Source: Sphingomonas sp. CCH21-G11
GTDB taxonomy: Bacteria > Pseudomonadota > Alphaproteobacteria > Sphingomonadales > Sphingomonadaceae
DNA: 64,000 bases
Direction of reading: 5' to 3'
NCBI RefSeq assembly: GCF_001555965.1
Contig: NZ_LSHX01000028.1
Location: forward strand, 32,795-96,794
Shown here: one piece after another, positions 55,155-64,000 of the stretch
Numbering within the stretch: the first letter of the stretch is position 1
Layout of the letters: each line of letters starts with the position of its first letter
The notes under the pieces: model-generated
Databases searched by the model: none
What the model saw: only the letters and a program-made list of their open reading frames with translations
Told to the model about the DNA's origin: nothing
Position numbers and translations under genes: made by a program

Positions 55155-58100
55155 ATGACCAGTTCCTTCGGCTTTCTCGATCATCCTGGCGAGATGGCGG
55201 CGCGTATTCGCGCGATCGACTGGTCGGCGCACCCGCTCGGCGTCCCGGAAAGCTGGCCGCAGGCCCTGCGCTTCGCGCTCGATCTCTGCCTGGCGTCGAG
55301 CTATCCGACCGCGATCTACTGGGGCGAGCCGCTCTGGCTGCTCTACAACGACGCCTGGGCTCCGATTCCGGCGGATCGCCACCCGGGCGCGCTCGCCCGC
55401 CCCGCGCGCGAGGTGTGGCACGACATCTGGGACGTCGTCGGTCCCCAGTTCGAAAGCGTGATGGCGAGCGGGATCGGCCACGCTTCCTATGATCAGTTGT
55501 TGCGCATGGAGCGCGACGGCGCGCCCCGGGAAACCTACTGGACCTACAGCTTCACGCCGATCCGCGACGAACACGGCCGGATTGCGGGCGTGCTCAACCA
55601 TGGCAACGAAACCACAAGGCTGGTCCTGGCGGAGCGGGTGCAGACAGCGGAGATCACCCGTCTGCGCGAGCTGTTCGCACAGACGCCCGCGGCGGCCGCG
55701 CTGGTGATCGGGCCGGAGCATGTCCACGAGCTGGCCAATCCCGGTTATCGCGAGCTGGTCGGGCGCGACCAGCTGGAGGGGCGACCGGTCGCCGAGGTGA
55801 TGCCCGAGCTCGTCGAGCAGGGCTATGTCGAACTGCTCGACCGGGTGTGGGCGACCAGCCAGGCCTATCGTGGCGAGGGGCGCAGTGTCCGGGTGCATCG
55901 CGCCGGCCAGGATACGCCCGAGGAACGGCTGGTCGATTTCGCGTTCCAGCCGTTCCGCGACGCGGGGGGCACGATGGTGGGCGTCCTGATCCAGGTCGTC
56001 GACATCACCGAGCGTGCACGCGCGGAAATGGCGCTGCGCGCGAGCGAGGACCGACTGAAGCTGGCGCTCGATTCATCGAGCGGCCTGGGCACCTGGGACT
56101 GGGACCTCACCACTGGGCTGGTGATCAGCGACGCACGCTTCGCCGAACTTTACGGCATGTCGGGCGCCGAGTCGGCACGCGGGATCGACGTCAACGCCTT
56201 CTTTCCCGCAATCCATCCCGACGACCTGCCGCGCGTCTCGGCGGCGATCGAGGAAAGCCTGACCACCGGTGCGCCGTATGACGTCGAGTATCGCGTCGTC
56301 CGGGACGCGGGCGACGTGCGCTGGATCGCGGTGCAGGGCCGGGTCACCTATGCGCCCGACGGGTCGCCGCTGCGCTTTGCCGGCATCAGTTTCGACATCA
56401 CGCGCCGCTACGAAGCCGAGGAACGCGCGCGCGCCGCGGTCGAAACGCTGCATGCCACGACCGAGACCCAGTCCTTCATCTACCGGCTTGCCGACCGTCA
56501 GCGGCGGCTGGAGACCCCGGAAGCCGTGATGCGCGAGACCGCGGAGGCGCTGGCGGCCCAGCTCGGCCTCGACCGTGCCGGGTTTTTTCAGGTGCGCGAA
56601 AACCGGATGGTGTTCGGCCCCTGCTGGACGTCGGGCGCATTGCCACCGACGCAGGGCAGCGTGCCGGTCGATCGGCTCGGGGAGACGATCCTGAACCGCT
56701 ATCGATCGGGGCAGACGATCCTGTCGCGCGATGCGCGCGAGGACCCGGATTTTCAGGAGACGATCGGGTCGTGGACCGTGGTGTCGGGCATCGGCGTGCC
56801 GCTCCTGCGTGCGGGCGAATGGGTCGCGAGCCTGCATGTCGGCAGCGCCACGCCGCGCGACTGGAGCGCGGATGAAATCGCGCTGGTCGAGGCCGTGGCG
56901 GAAATCACCTGGGACGCGGTCGGTCGGCTGGCCGCACTCAGCGCGCTCAGGGAAAGCGAGGCCAAGTTCCGCGCGATCACCAATTCGGTCGACCAGATGA
57001 TCTGGTCGACGCGCCCCGACGGTTATCATGATTATTTCAACGACCGCTGGTATGAATATACCGGCGTTCCTTATGGCTCGACCGATGGCGAACTGTGGAA
57101 CGGCATCTTTCACCCCGAAGACCAGGCGCGTTCGATCGCCGCATGGTCGCACAGCCTGGCGACGGGCGAGCCCTATCACATCGAATATCGCCTGCGCCAT
57201 GTGAGCGGCGTCTATCGCTGGGTGCTGGGACGCGCCCAGCCGGTGCGCGACGATCAGGGACGGATCACCCGCTGGTTCGGTACATGCACCGACATCCAGG
57301 AGATCGTCGACGCGCGCGAAGTGCTCAGCCGATCGCGCGTCGAGCTGGAGCACGCGGTCGAGGCGCGCACGCGCGAGCTGCTGGCAGCGCAGGACCAGTT
57401 GCGCCAGGCCCAGAAGATGGAGGCGGTCGGCCAGCTGACCGGCGGCATTGCGCACGATTTCAACAACATGCTCGCCGTCGTCATCGGCGCGCTCGACCTG
57501 CTCGAGCGGCGGATGGCGCGCGGCGAGCGGGACATCACCCGTTACGTCGTCGCCGCGCGCGACGGGGCCGAGCGGGCGGCGGCATTGGTGCGCCGGCTGC
57601 TCGCCTTTTCCCGCCGGTCGACGCTGGAGCCGCGCACGATCGACGTGAACGCGATGGTGCGCGGGATGATCGACCTGCTCAACCGGACGCTGGGCGAGAG
57701 CGTGCAGGTCGAAACCTGGCTTGCCGCCGATCTGGGCAATGCGCGGGTCGATCCCGGCCAGCTCGAAAACGCGATCCTCAATCTGGGCGTCAACGCGCGC
57801 GATGCGATGCCGCGCGGCGGCCGGTTGACGATCGCCACGGTCAACCGCCAGCTGAGCCAGGACCAGGCCGCGCGGCTGGGGGTGGATGCCGGCGACTATG
57901 TCGAGATCGCGGTATCCGATTCGGGCATGGGCATGTCCCCCGCGGTGCTGGAGCGCGCGTTCGACCCGTTCTTCACCACCAAGGATGTGGGCAAGGGCAC
58001 CGGGCTGGGGCTGAGCCAGGTGTTCGGATTCGTCCGGCAATCGGGGGGGCACGTGACGATCGACAGCGCCGAGAATCAGGGGACGACGGTGCGGATGCTG

Positions 58101-58589
58101 CTGCCGCTCGATCGGGGCAGCGCGGATCCGGGCATCGACCTGGTCAAATCGGAAGACACGCCGGTCGGCCGGGGCGAGCATATCCTGGTCGTCGAGGATG
58201 AGGCGAGGGTTCGCGCCTATTCGTGCGAGGCGCTGCGCGAACTGGGTTATGTCGTCCATGAAGCCGCGTCGGCCGACGCCGCGCTTGCGTTGCTCGGCCA
58301 GGGCCAGCCGGTCGACCTGCTGTTCACCGACGTGGTGATGCCGGGGATGCTGGGCACCGAGCTCGCCGCCGCCGCGCGCCGGCATCGCCCCGGGCTGGCG
58401 GTGCTCTTTACCAGTGGCCATGTCCGCGACGCGGCCGCCGCCGACCTGCCCGGCATCCCCGGCGTCACCACGACCGAGCTGCTGGTCAAGCCGTTCACCG
58501 TCGATGCGCTGGCCCGGCGGGTACGCGCAGCGCTGGATTCACCCTCGCCGCGCGTCATGGCGGTGGACGACCGCGCCGCATCGCACTAG
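55155..58589 (+). CDS. Large PAS/GAF hybrid histidine kinase with receiver domain
   Basis: 1144 residues with no membrane helix, so it senses inside the cell. Domains in order: an N-terminal PAS-like domain ([19 protein letters not shown]), a second PAS (about 190-310), a PAS with PAC (about 320-440), a GAF domain (about 450-610), another PAS (about 620-740), HisKA with His767 in GGIAHDFNN, HATPase_c ([17 protein letters not shown]) and a receiver with Asp1059 in [10 protein letters not shown]. The start could be 31 codons earlier at 55062. PAS and GAF chemistry is unknown; light, oxygen or small ligands are options. Followed after 49 bases by purA. Confidence 0.9.
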   Translation: MTSSFGFLDHPGEMAARIRAIDWSAHPLGVPESWPQALRFALDLCLASSYPTAIYWGEPLWLLYNDAWAPIPADRHPGALARPAREVWHDIWDVVGPQFESVMASGIGHASYDQLLRMERDGAPRETYWTYSFTPIRDEHGRIAGVLNHGNETTRLVLAERVQTAEITRLRELFAQTPAAAALVIGPEHVHELANPGYRELVGRDQLEGRPVAEVMPELVEQGYVELLDRVWATSQAYRGEGRSVRVHRAGQDTPEERLVDFAFQPFRDAGGTMVGVLIQVVDITERARAEMALRASEDRLKLALDSSSGLGTWDWDLTTGLVISDARFAELYGMSGAESARGIDVNAFFPAIHPDDLPRVSAAIEESLTTGAPYDVEYRVVRDAGDVRWIAVQGRVTYAPDGSPLRFAGISFDITRRYEAEERARAAVETLHATTETQSFIYRLADRQRRLETPEAVMRETAEALAAQLGLDRAGFFQVRENRMVFGPCWTSGALPPTQGSVPVDRLGETILNRYRSGQTILSRDAREDPDFQETIGSWTVVSGIGVPLLRAGEWVASLHVGSATPRDWSADEIALVEAVAEITWDAVGRLAALSALRESEAKFRAITNSVDQMIWSTRPDGYHDYFNDRWYEYTGVPYGSTDGELWNGIFHPEDQARSIAAWSHSLATGEPYHIEYRLRHVSGVYRWVLGRAQPVRDDQGRITRWFGTCTDIQEIVDAREVLSRSRVELEHAVEARTRELLAAQDQLRQAQKMEAVGQLTGGIAHDFNNMLAVVIGALDLLERRMARGERDITRYVVAARDGAERAAALVRRLLAFSRRSTLEPRTIDVNAMVRGMIDLLNRTLGESVQVETWLAADLGNARVDPGQLENAILNLGVNARDAMPRGGRLTIATVNRQLSQDQAARLGVDAGDYVEIAVSDSGMGMSPAVLERAFDPFFTTKDVGKGTGLGLSQVFGFVRQSGGHVTIDSAENQGTTVRMLLPLDRGSADPGIDLVKSEDTPVGRGEHILVVEDEARVRAYSCEALRELGYVVHEAASADAALALLGQGQPVDLLFTDVVMPGMLGTELAAAARRHRPGLAVLFTSGHVRDAAAADLPGIPGVTTTELLVKPFTVDALARRVRAALDSPSPRVMAVDDRAASH

Positions 58590-58638
58590 GGCGTCCGGTC
58601 GCCGGGACCGCAAAACCGGCGGCAGCGAAGGAAGCAAT

Positions 58639-59928
<1,290 letters not shown>

Positions 59929-59961
59929 AGGGTGCGCAGATAGAATCATATTTCTTCTTCG

Positions 59962-60080
59962 CCCGCTCATCCTGAGTAGCCGCTGAGCTTGCCGAAGCGG
60001 CGTATCGAAGGACGCACGCGACCTCTGCGTCCTTCGATACGGGCCTTCGCCAGGCTCAGTCCCTACTGAGGATGAGCGGG
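59962..60080. repeat. 119-bp imperfect inverted repeat, REP/BIME-like
   Basis: Outer arms of 18 bases (59962-59979 and 60063-60080) pair with one mismatch; inner arms CGTATCGAAGGACGCA (60001-60016) and its complement (60026-60041) pair perfectly around a 9-base loop. The segments CTGAGCTTGCCGAAG and CTTCGCCAGGCTCAG between them pair at 13 of 15 bases. Such TATCGAAGG palindromes are frequent between genes of sphingomonads. It may end purA transcription. Confidence 0.8.
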
Positions 60081-60114
60081 GTTTGGGGTTGATAAAGAGG
60101 CTTTCAAAGCAGAC

Positions 60115-61023
60115 ATGACCATCGTGACCCCTGCCCAACCCGTGACGCTGCCGGCCGATTGGCGCGATTTCCTCGCGCTGACCAAGCCGCGCGTGATGAC
60201 GCTGGTCGTTTATTCGGGGCTGGCCGGGATGCTCGCCGCGCCCGGCGGCATCGATCCGGTCCTGGGCTTCACCGCGATCCTGTGCATCGCGCTCGGCGCG
60301 GGCGCGGCGGCGGCGCTCAACCAATGGTATGAAAGCGACATCGACGCGCTGATGAAGCGGACGGCCGGACGGCCGCTGCCCGCAGGCCGGATGGACCGCC
60401 AGACCGCGCTGCACTTCGGTGTCGGCACCGGGGTGCTGTCGGTCGTGCTGATGGGCCTCGCGCTCAACTATGTCGCGGCGGGAATCCTGGCGCTATCGAT
60501 CCTCTATTATGTTTTGATCTATACCGTTTGGCTGAAGCGCCGCACCCCCCAGAACATCGTGATCGGCGGGGCGGCGGGCGCGTTTCCGCCGCTGATCGGC
60601 TGGGCGGCGGCGACCGGCGACGTCTCTGCGCTGCCGATTCTCATGTTCCTCATCATCTTTTTGTGGACCCCGCCGCACAGCTGGGCGCTCGCGCTGTTCG
60701 TGCGCACCGATTATGCCAATGCCGGCGTGCCGATGATGCCGGTGGTTGCCGGCGAACGCTCGACCCGGCGACAGGTCGGGCTCTACACCATCCCGATGGT
60801 GGCAGCTGCGATCGCGCCGTGGCCGCTGGGGCTGGCCGGCGGGCTCTACGGTATAACGGCGATCGTGACGGGCGTGATCTTCGGCTGGTATGCGGCGATC
60901 GTCGCGATGCGTGTGCCGGCCGCGGACGATAAAATGAAGCCGGAAAAGAAGCTCTTCGCCTTTTCCATCCTCTACCTCTTCATCCTCTTTGGCGTATTGG
61001 TGATCGACAAATGGATCCTTTGA
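60115..61023 (+). CDS. ctaB: Protohaem IX farnesyltransferase (haem O synthase)
   Basis: 302 residues with about nine membrane helices. [17 protein letters not shown] near the start and the prenyl-diphosphate motif [19 protein letters not shown] with paired aspartates define the UbiA-type enzyme that adds farnesyl to haem B, making haem O for cytochrome oxidase. A second Asp-containing loop, [15 protein letters not shown], follows. First gene of the oxidase assembly operon; the 49-residue gene starts 13 bases before its stop. Confidence 0.97.
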   Translation: MTIVTPAQPVTLPADWRDFLALTKPRVMTLVVYSGLAGMLAAPGGIDPVLGFTAILCIALGAGAAAALNQWYESDIDALMKRTAGRPLPAGRMDRQTALHFGVGTGVLSVVLMGLALNYVAAGILALSILYYVLIYTVWLKRRTPQNIVIGGAAGAFPPLIGWAAATGDVSALPILMFLIIFLWTPPHSWALALFVRTDYANAGVPMMPVVAGERSTRRQVGLYTIPMVAAAIAPWPLGLAGGLYGITAIVTGVIFGWYAAIVAMRVPAADDKMKPEKKLFAFSILYLFILFGVLVIDKWIL

Positions 61024-61160
61024 CCCCCCTCCAGAAAAGCGAGGCGATCCGCGCCCGCCAGCGCGCCCGCGCACGCGTGATGGCGTTGATGCTGGGCGGC
61101 TTCTGCATCCTGATGTTCGCGATCACCATCGCCAAGATTCGCGCGGGGATGGGCGGATGA
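61011..61160 (+). CDS. Small membrane protein of the oxidase operon, CoxF-like (49 aa)
   Basis: 49 residues: [17 protein letters not shown], a basic stretch of alternating Ala and Arg, then one membrane helix ([19 protein letters not shown]). It overlaps ctaB by 13 bases and ctaG by four (ATGA). In alphaproteobacteria a small protein of this kind sits between ctaB and ctaG and is often called CoxF or a cytochrome oxidase assembly protein. Below common gene-finding length cutoffs. Confidence 0.8.
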   Translation: MDPLTPLQKSEAIRARQRARARVMALMLGGFCILMFAITIAKIRAGMGG

Positions 61161-61690
61161 CCCGCAATCTGCGCACCGCATTGCTCGCGGCGGCCGGCGT
61201 CGTCGGCATGGGCGGGCTGGGCTATGCTAGCGTCCCGCTCTACCGGATATTCTGCCAGGTCACGGGATTGAACGGAACGACCCAGCGTGGCCAGGCGGCA
61301 CCGGGCGCGATCGACCGTCAGGTGACGGTGCGGTTCGATAGCAACACCGCACAGTCGCTCGCTTGGGACTTCAAGCCGTCGGTGCGCGCCGAGCAGGTGA
61401 CGGTCGGCGCACGCGAGATGACCTATTTCATCGCGCGCAACCGTTCGGACAGGACCGTCACGGGCACCGCCAGCTTCAACGTCACCCCGGCGATTGCGGG
61501 CCAGTATTTCACCAAGATCCAATGCTTCTGCTTCAGCGAACAGACGCTCAAGCCCGGCGAGGAAGTGCGGATGCCGGTGATCTACTATGTCGATCCGCGC
61601 ATCGCCGACGACCCGGACGCCAAGGACGTTACCGCAATTACGCTGTCCTACACATTTTACCCGGTGGATTCTGGCAAAAGCGCAAGCTAG
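61157..61690 (+). CDS. ctaG: Cytochrome c oxidase assembly protein CtaG/Cox11
   Basis: 177 residues. One N-terminal helix, then a periplasmic immunoglobulin-like domain with the copper-binding motif IQCFCFSEQTLKPGEE. Delivers copper to the CuB site of oxidase subunit I. YASVPLYRIFCQVTGLNGTT is diagnostic for the family. Overlaps the 49-residue gene by four bases; the ctaE gene follows after 41 bases. Confidence 0.97.
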   Translation: MTRNLRTALLAAAGVVGMGGLGYASVPLYRIFCQVTGLNGTTQRGQAAPGAIDRQVTVRFDSNTAQSLAWDFKPSVRAEQVTVGAREMTYFIARNRSDRTVTGTASFNVTPAIAGQYFTKIQCFCFSEQTLKPGEEVRMPVIYYVDPRIADDPDAKDVTAITLSYTFYPVDSGKSAS

Positions 61691-61731
61691 AGCACGACCG
61701 GATCAACGAACCCACGGACCAAGGACGGATC

Positions 61732-62640
61732 ATGGCCGGCGCCAAGAACCACGATTATCACATTCTTCCCCCCAGCATCTGGCCGATGATGTGCTCGCTC
61801 GCCGCGTTCGGCGCGGCGGCCGGCGGCATCATGTGGATGCGCGACGCGGCCGGCGGCCCGGCGATCTTTGGCGTGGCGATGATCGCGCTGCTGTTCTTCA
61901 TGGGATCGTGGTGGGCGGATGTGGTGCGCGAGGCGCATGCCGGCGACCATACCCCCGTCGTCCAGCTGCACCTGCGCTATGGCATGATTCTGTTCATCGC
62001 GTCGGAAGTGATGTTCTTCGTCGGCTGGTTTTGGTCGTGGTTCGATTTCTCGCTGTTCCCGGTGCCGCTCGAAATCACCGAAAGCGGCGTCGCCAACCTG
62101 ATCGGCCAGGACGGCGCGAACGCGCTGCTGAGCTGGCCGCCCAAGGGGCTGGAGGTCATCGACCCGTTCCACTTCCCGCTGCTCAACACCTTCATCCTCC
62201 TGCTGTCCGGCACCACGGTAACCTGGGCGCATCATGCCCTGATCCACGGCGAGCGCGGCGGCGAGATGAAGGGGCTGTGGGGCCTGATCGGCGTCGGCGA
62301 GCATGACGGCCTGAAAAAGGGCCTGTGGCTGACGATCATCCTCGGCCTGATCTTCAGCGCTGTCCAGGCATATGAATATGCCCACGCACCCTTCCCGTTC
62401 GGCCAGTCCAACTACAGCTCGGCCTTCTACATGGCGACCGGCTTTCACGGCTTCCACGTCATCATCGGCACGCTGTTCCTGATGGTTTGCCTCTATCGCG
62501 CCTATGCCGGCCACTTTACCCCGCGCCAGCATTTCGGGTTCGAAGCCGCCGCCTGGTACTGGCATTTCGTCGACGTCGTGTGGCTGTTCCTGTTCGTCGT
62601 CGTCTATGTCTGGGGCGGCTGGGGCGCCGAAATCCACTAG
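61732..62640 (+). CDS. ctaE: Cytochrome c oxidase subunit III
   Basis: 302 residues with seven membrane helices. HDYHILPPSIWPMM at the start, LRYGMILFIASEVMFFVGWFW with the lipid-site glutamate, THHAL-type WAHHALIHG, and the final FHGFHVIIGTLFL and AAWYWHFVDVVWLFLF match the aa3 oxidase subunit. Subunits I and II are not in the operon seen here. Ends one base before the DUF3291 gene. Confidence 0.97.
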   Translation: MAGAKNHDYHILPPSIWPMMCSLAAFGAAAGGIMWMRDAAGGPAIFGVAMIALLFFMGSWWADVVREAHAGDHTPVVQLHLRYGMILFIASEVMFFVGWFWSWFDFSLFPVPLEITESGVANLIGQDGANALLSWPPKGLEVIDPFHFPLLNTFILLLSGTTVTWAHHALIHGERGGEMKGLWGLIGVGEHDGLKKGLWLTIILGLIFSAVQAYEYAHAPFPFGQSNYSSAFYMATGFHGFHVIIGTLFLMVCLYRAYAGHFTPRQHFGFEAAAWYWHFVDVVWLFLFVVVYVWGGWGAEIH

Positions 62641-62641
62641 G

Positions 62642-63151
62642 ATGGATGCCGGCGACTGGCAGCTTGCACAGGTCAATATCGGGCGGCTCGTCGCGCCGTC
62701 CGACGACCGCCAAGTCGCCGGTTTTTTCGCCGAGCTCGACCGCATCAATGCCATCGCCGATGCATCGCCCGGCTTTGTGTGGCGGCTGCAGGACAATGGC
62801 GGCAACGCCACCGCCTATCAGCCGACGCCGGACCCGCGGCTGATCGTGAACCTGTCGGTCTGGAAGGATGCGGACGCGCTGTTCGCCTTCGTCTATCGCA
62901 GCGCGCATACCCCCGTGATGACGCAACGCCGCAGCTGGTTCGAGCGTTTCGACGGCGCTTATCAGGCGTTGTGGTGGGTTCCGGCCGGCACGCGCCCGAC
63001 CATCGACGATGCGCTGGCACGACTTTGGCTGCTCGATCGTTATGGCCCACATGAGCAGGCCTTCACCTTCAAATCGATCCACCCCCGCCCCGGCACCGGA
63101 CATGGGCCGGTCGACATGGGTCCCGACCCCTGGTGCGTCGGTCACGCCTGA
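62642..63151 (+). CDS. DUF3291 family protein
   Basis: 169 residues. QLAQVNIGRLVAPSDDRQVAGF, PGFVWRLQDN and the VNLSVWKDADALFAFVY segment followed by RRSWFERFDGAYQALWWVPAG define this dimeric ferredoxin-like-fold family related to antibiotic biosynthesis monooxygenases. Function is unknown. It starts one base after the ctaE stop and so must be on the oxidase message, which is an unusual place for this family. The stop lies 22 bases before the next likely start. Confidence 0.85.
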   Translation: MDAGDWQLAQVNIGRLVAPSDDRQVAGFFAELDRINAIADASPGFVWRLQDNGGNATAYQPTPDPRLIVNLSVWKDADALFAFVYRSAHTPVMTQRRSWFERFDGAYQALWWVPAGTRPTIDDALARLWLLDRYGPHEQAFTFKSIHPRPGTGHGPVDMGPDPWCVGHA

Positions 63152-63173
63152 CGCCCAGCCCGGACTGGCCGAG

Positions 63174-63521
63174 ATGGCGGTGAAGGGCCTGTGCCCGCGA
63201 TGCCGCGCGCCGACCCTGTTCGCCGGAACCGTGCGCTTCGCGCAACACTGCCGTGCTTGCGGCCTTGATTTCGGCGCGTTCAACGTCGGTGACGGCCCCG
63301 CGGCTTTTCTGACGCTGATCCTCGGCACGCTGATTACCGTGCTCGCGGTCATGGTCGAGCTGGCGTTCAGCCCGGCCTGGTGGGTGCACCTGCTCCTGTG
63401 GCTGCCGCTCGGGCTCGTCACGATCGTCGCGGCGCTGCGGCTGACCAAGGCGGCACTGATCGCGCTCGAATATCGCAACGCCGCCCGCGAGGGGCGGATC
63501 GTCGAGGGGGATGGCGAATGA
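63174..63521 (+). CDS. DUF983 membrane protein with zinc ribbon
   Basis: 115 residues from the ATG at 63174; the frame is open further upstream, with another ATG at 63102, so the start is uncertain. GLCPRC and CRACGLDF form a four-cysteine zinc ribbon, followed by two membrane helices (about 44-66 and 71-90). DUF983 genes are commonly found with oxidase assembly genes. Overlaps SURF1 by four bases. Confidence 0.85.
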   Translation: MAVKGLCPRCRAPTLFAGTVRFAQHCRACGLDFGAFNVGDGPAAFLTLILGTLITVLAVMVELAFSPAWWVHLLLWLPLGLVTIVAALRLTKAALIALEYRNAAREGRIVEGDGE

Positions 63522-64000
63522 CGCGCTGGCCGGTCATTCCCACCGCGATCGTTGCCATGGCCGTCGCCGCGATGATCGGGCTGGGCATCTGGCAGCTCGA
63601 CCGACGCGGCGAGAAGGCGGCGCTGATCGCGCAATATCGTGCCAACCTGACTAAACCGGTGATGGCGTTCCCGCGCTTCGGCGGCGATGCCCATCTGTTC
63701 CGCCGGGCGAGCGCGTTGTGCCTCGAGGTGATCGACTGGCGTACGGAGGGCGCGGGCAGCCTGGGCTGGCGTCACATCGCCGATTGCCGCACCGGCGCGG
63801 AGGGCCCGCTGCTCAGCATCGACATGGGCGTGTCAAAGACGCCCGATCGCAGGCCCGACTGGCGCGGTGGCGAAGTGACGGGCACGATCACGACGACGCG
63901 CGCAGAGGGGTCGGGACTATGGCGGGCGCTGACCGGCGGCGGCCAGCCGGTCACGCTGATGCTCGTCGCCGAAACCCCCGCCCCCGGCTTTGCCCCCAGC
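63518..64000 (+). CDS. SURF1 family oxidase assembly protein, 5' part
   Basis: 161 residues to the window end. The first membrane helix (about residues 5-21) ends GLGIWQLDRRGEK, with the Gly-x-W-Q-L motif typical of SURF1; RRGEKAALIAQYRA follows. SURF1 helps insert haem A into oxidase subunit I. The second membrane helix and the end of the gene lie outside the window. The middle is shorter than in many SURF1 proteins before the DMGVSKTPDRRPDW segment, as in other sphingomonads. Confidence 0.88.
   Translation, partial: MTRWPVIPTAIVAMAVAAMIGLGIWQLDRRGEKAALIAQYRANLTKPVMAFPRFGGDAHLFRRASALCLEVIDWRTEGAGSLGWRHIADCRTGAEGPLLSIDMGVSKTPDRRPDWRGGEVTGTITTTRAEGSGLWRALTGGGQPVTLMLVAETPAPGFAPS

Overview
The window looks like chromosomal DNA of a high-GC alphaproteobacterium of the sphingomonad group (Sphingomonas or a close relative). 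The evidence is the GC-rich codon usage, a CtrA master regulator with nearby GANTC sites, a TonB-dependent receptor, an Atp12-type F1 assembly chaperone, OlsB-like acyltransferase, many tiny ATGA or GTGA gene overlaps, and short palindromic intergenic repeats. I see no phage, insertion sequence, CRISPR array or rRNA operon. One tRNA-Gln(CUG) is present. About 70 genes are supported. Two are disrupted: one by a one-base frameshift and one by an in-frame UAA.

Region by region. 0-5.5 kb: bolA end and monothiol glutaredoxin, a BlaI/M56 peptidase regulatory pair with a TACA-N2-TGTA operator inside its promoter, a metallo-beta-lactamase-fold hydrolase coupled to a DUF4230 protein, and a membrane protein. 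5.5-9.2 kb: nadA and nadC with a hybrid histidine kinase between them whose membrane domain has the ethylene-receptor Asp, Tyr, Cys and His signature. 9.2-14.3 kb: a membrane protein coupled to a secreted RNase T2, DUF4112, an orphan peptide-type binding protein, fumC and two tiny glycine-rich membrane proteins. 14.3-24.5 kb: gmk, a minus-strand cascade (crcB, an S4/RluA pseudouridine synthase, a HAD phosphatase, a 74-residue protein, the Atp12 chaperone), a lipoprotein, tRNA-Gln, ppx/gppA, rlmE, rpoZ, a phospholipase D-type synthase and ctrA.

24.5-36.7 kb is more accessory: LysR/pirin/WrbA, an RluA enzyme coupled to ArfB, an FMN reductase, two AraC regulators, a frameshifted outer-membrane barrel, a nonsense-interrupted secreted protein, and a ZnuD-like TonB receptor followed by a chlorite-dismutase-like protein. 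36.7-43.6 kb: NDH-2, OlsB-like acyltransferase, a YHS protein/DoxX-like/YeeE operon, PlsC, LysR and a peroxiredoxin-like protein. 43.8-49.6 kb is a six-gene cascade in which every junction overlaps: DedA, AraC, TTC38-type TPR, alpha/beta hydrolase, ATP-grasp, NylB-like serine hydrolase. 49.6-64 kb: ferredoxin reductase, uracil-DNA glycosylase, gyrB, a fumarylacetoacetase-family enzyme, a large PAS/GAF hybrid kinase, purA, and a cytochrome oxidase assembly operon (ctaB, a 49-residue gene, ctaG, ctaE, DUF3291, DUF983, SURF1) that runs off the end.

The most notable observations are the ethylene-receptor-like kinase inside the NAD-synthesis locus, the fully overlapping six-gene operon, and a 78-bp inverted-repeat element present twice, with compensatory arm changes and a second small hairpin inserted into one copy with a 7-bp duplication.
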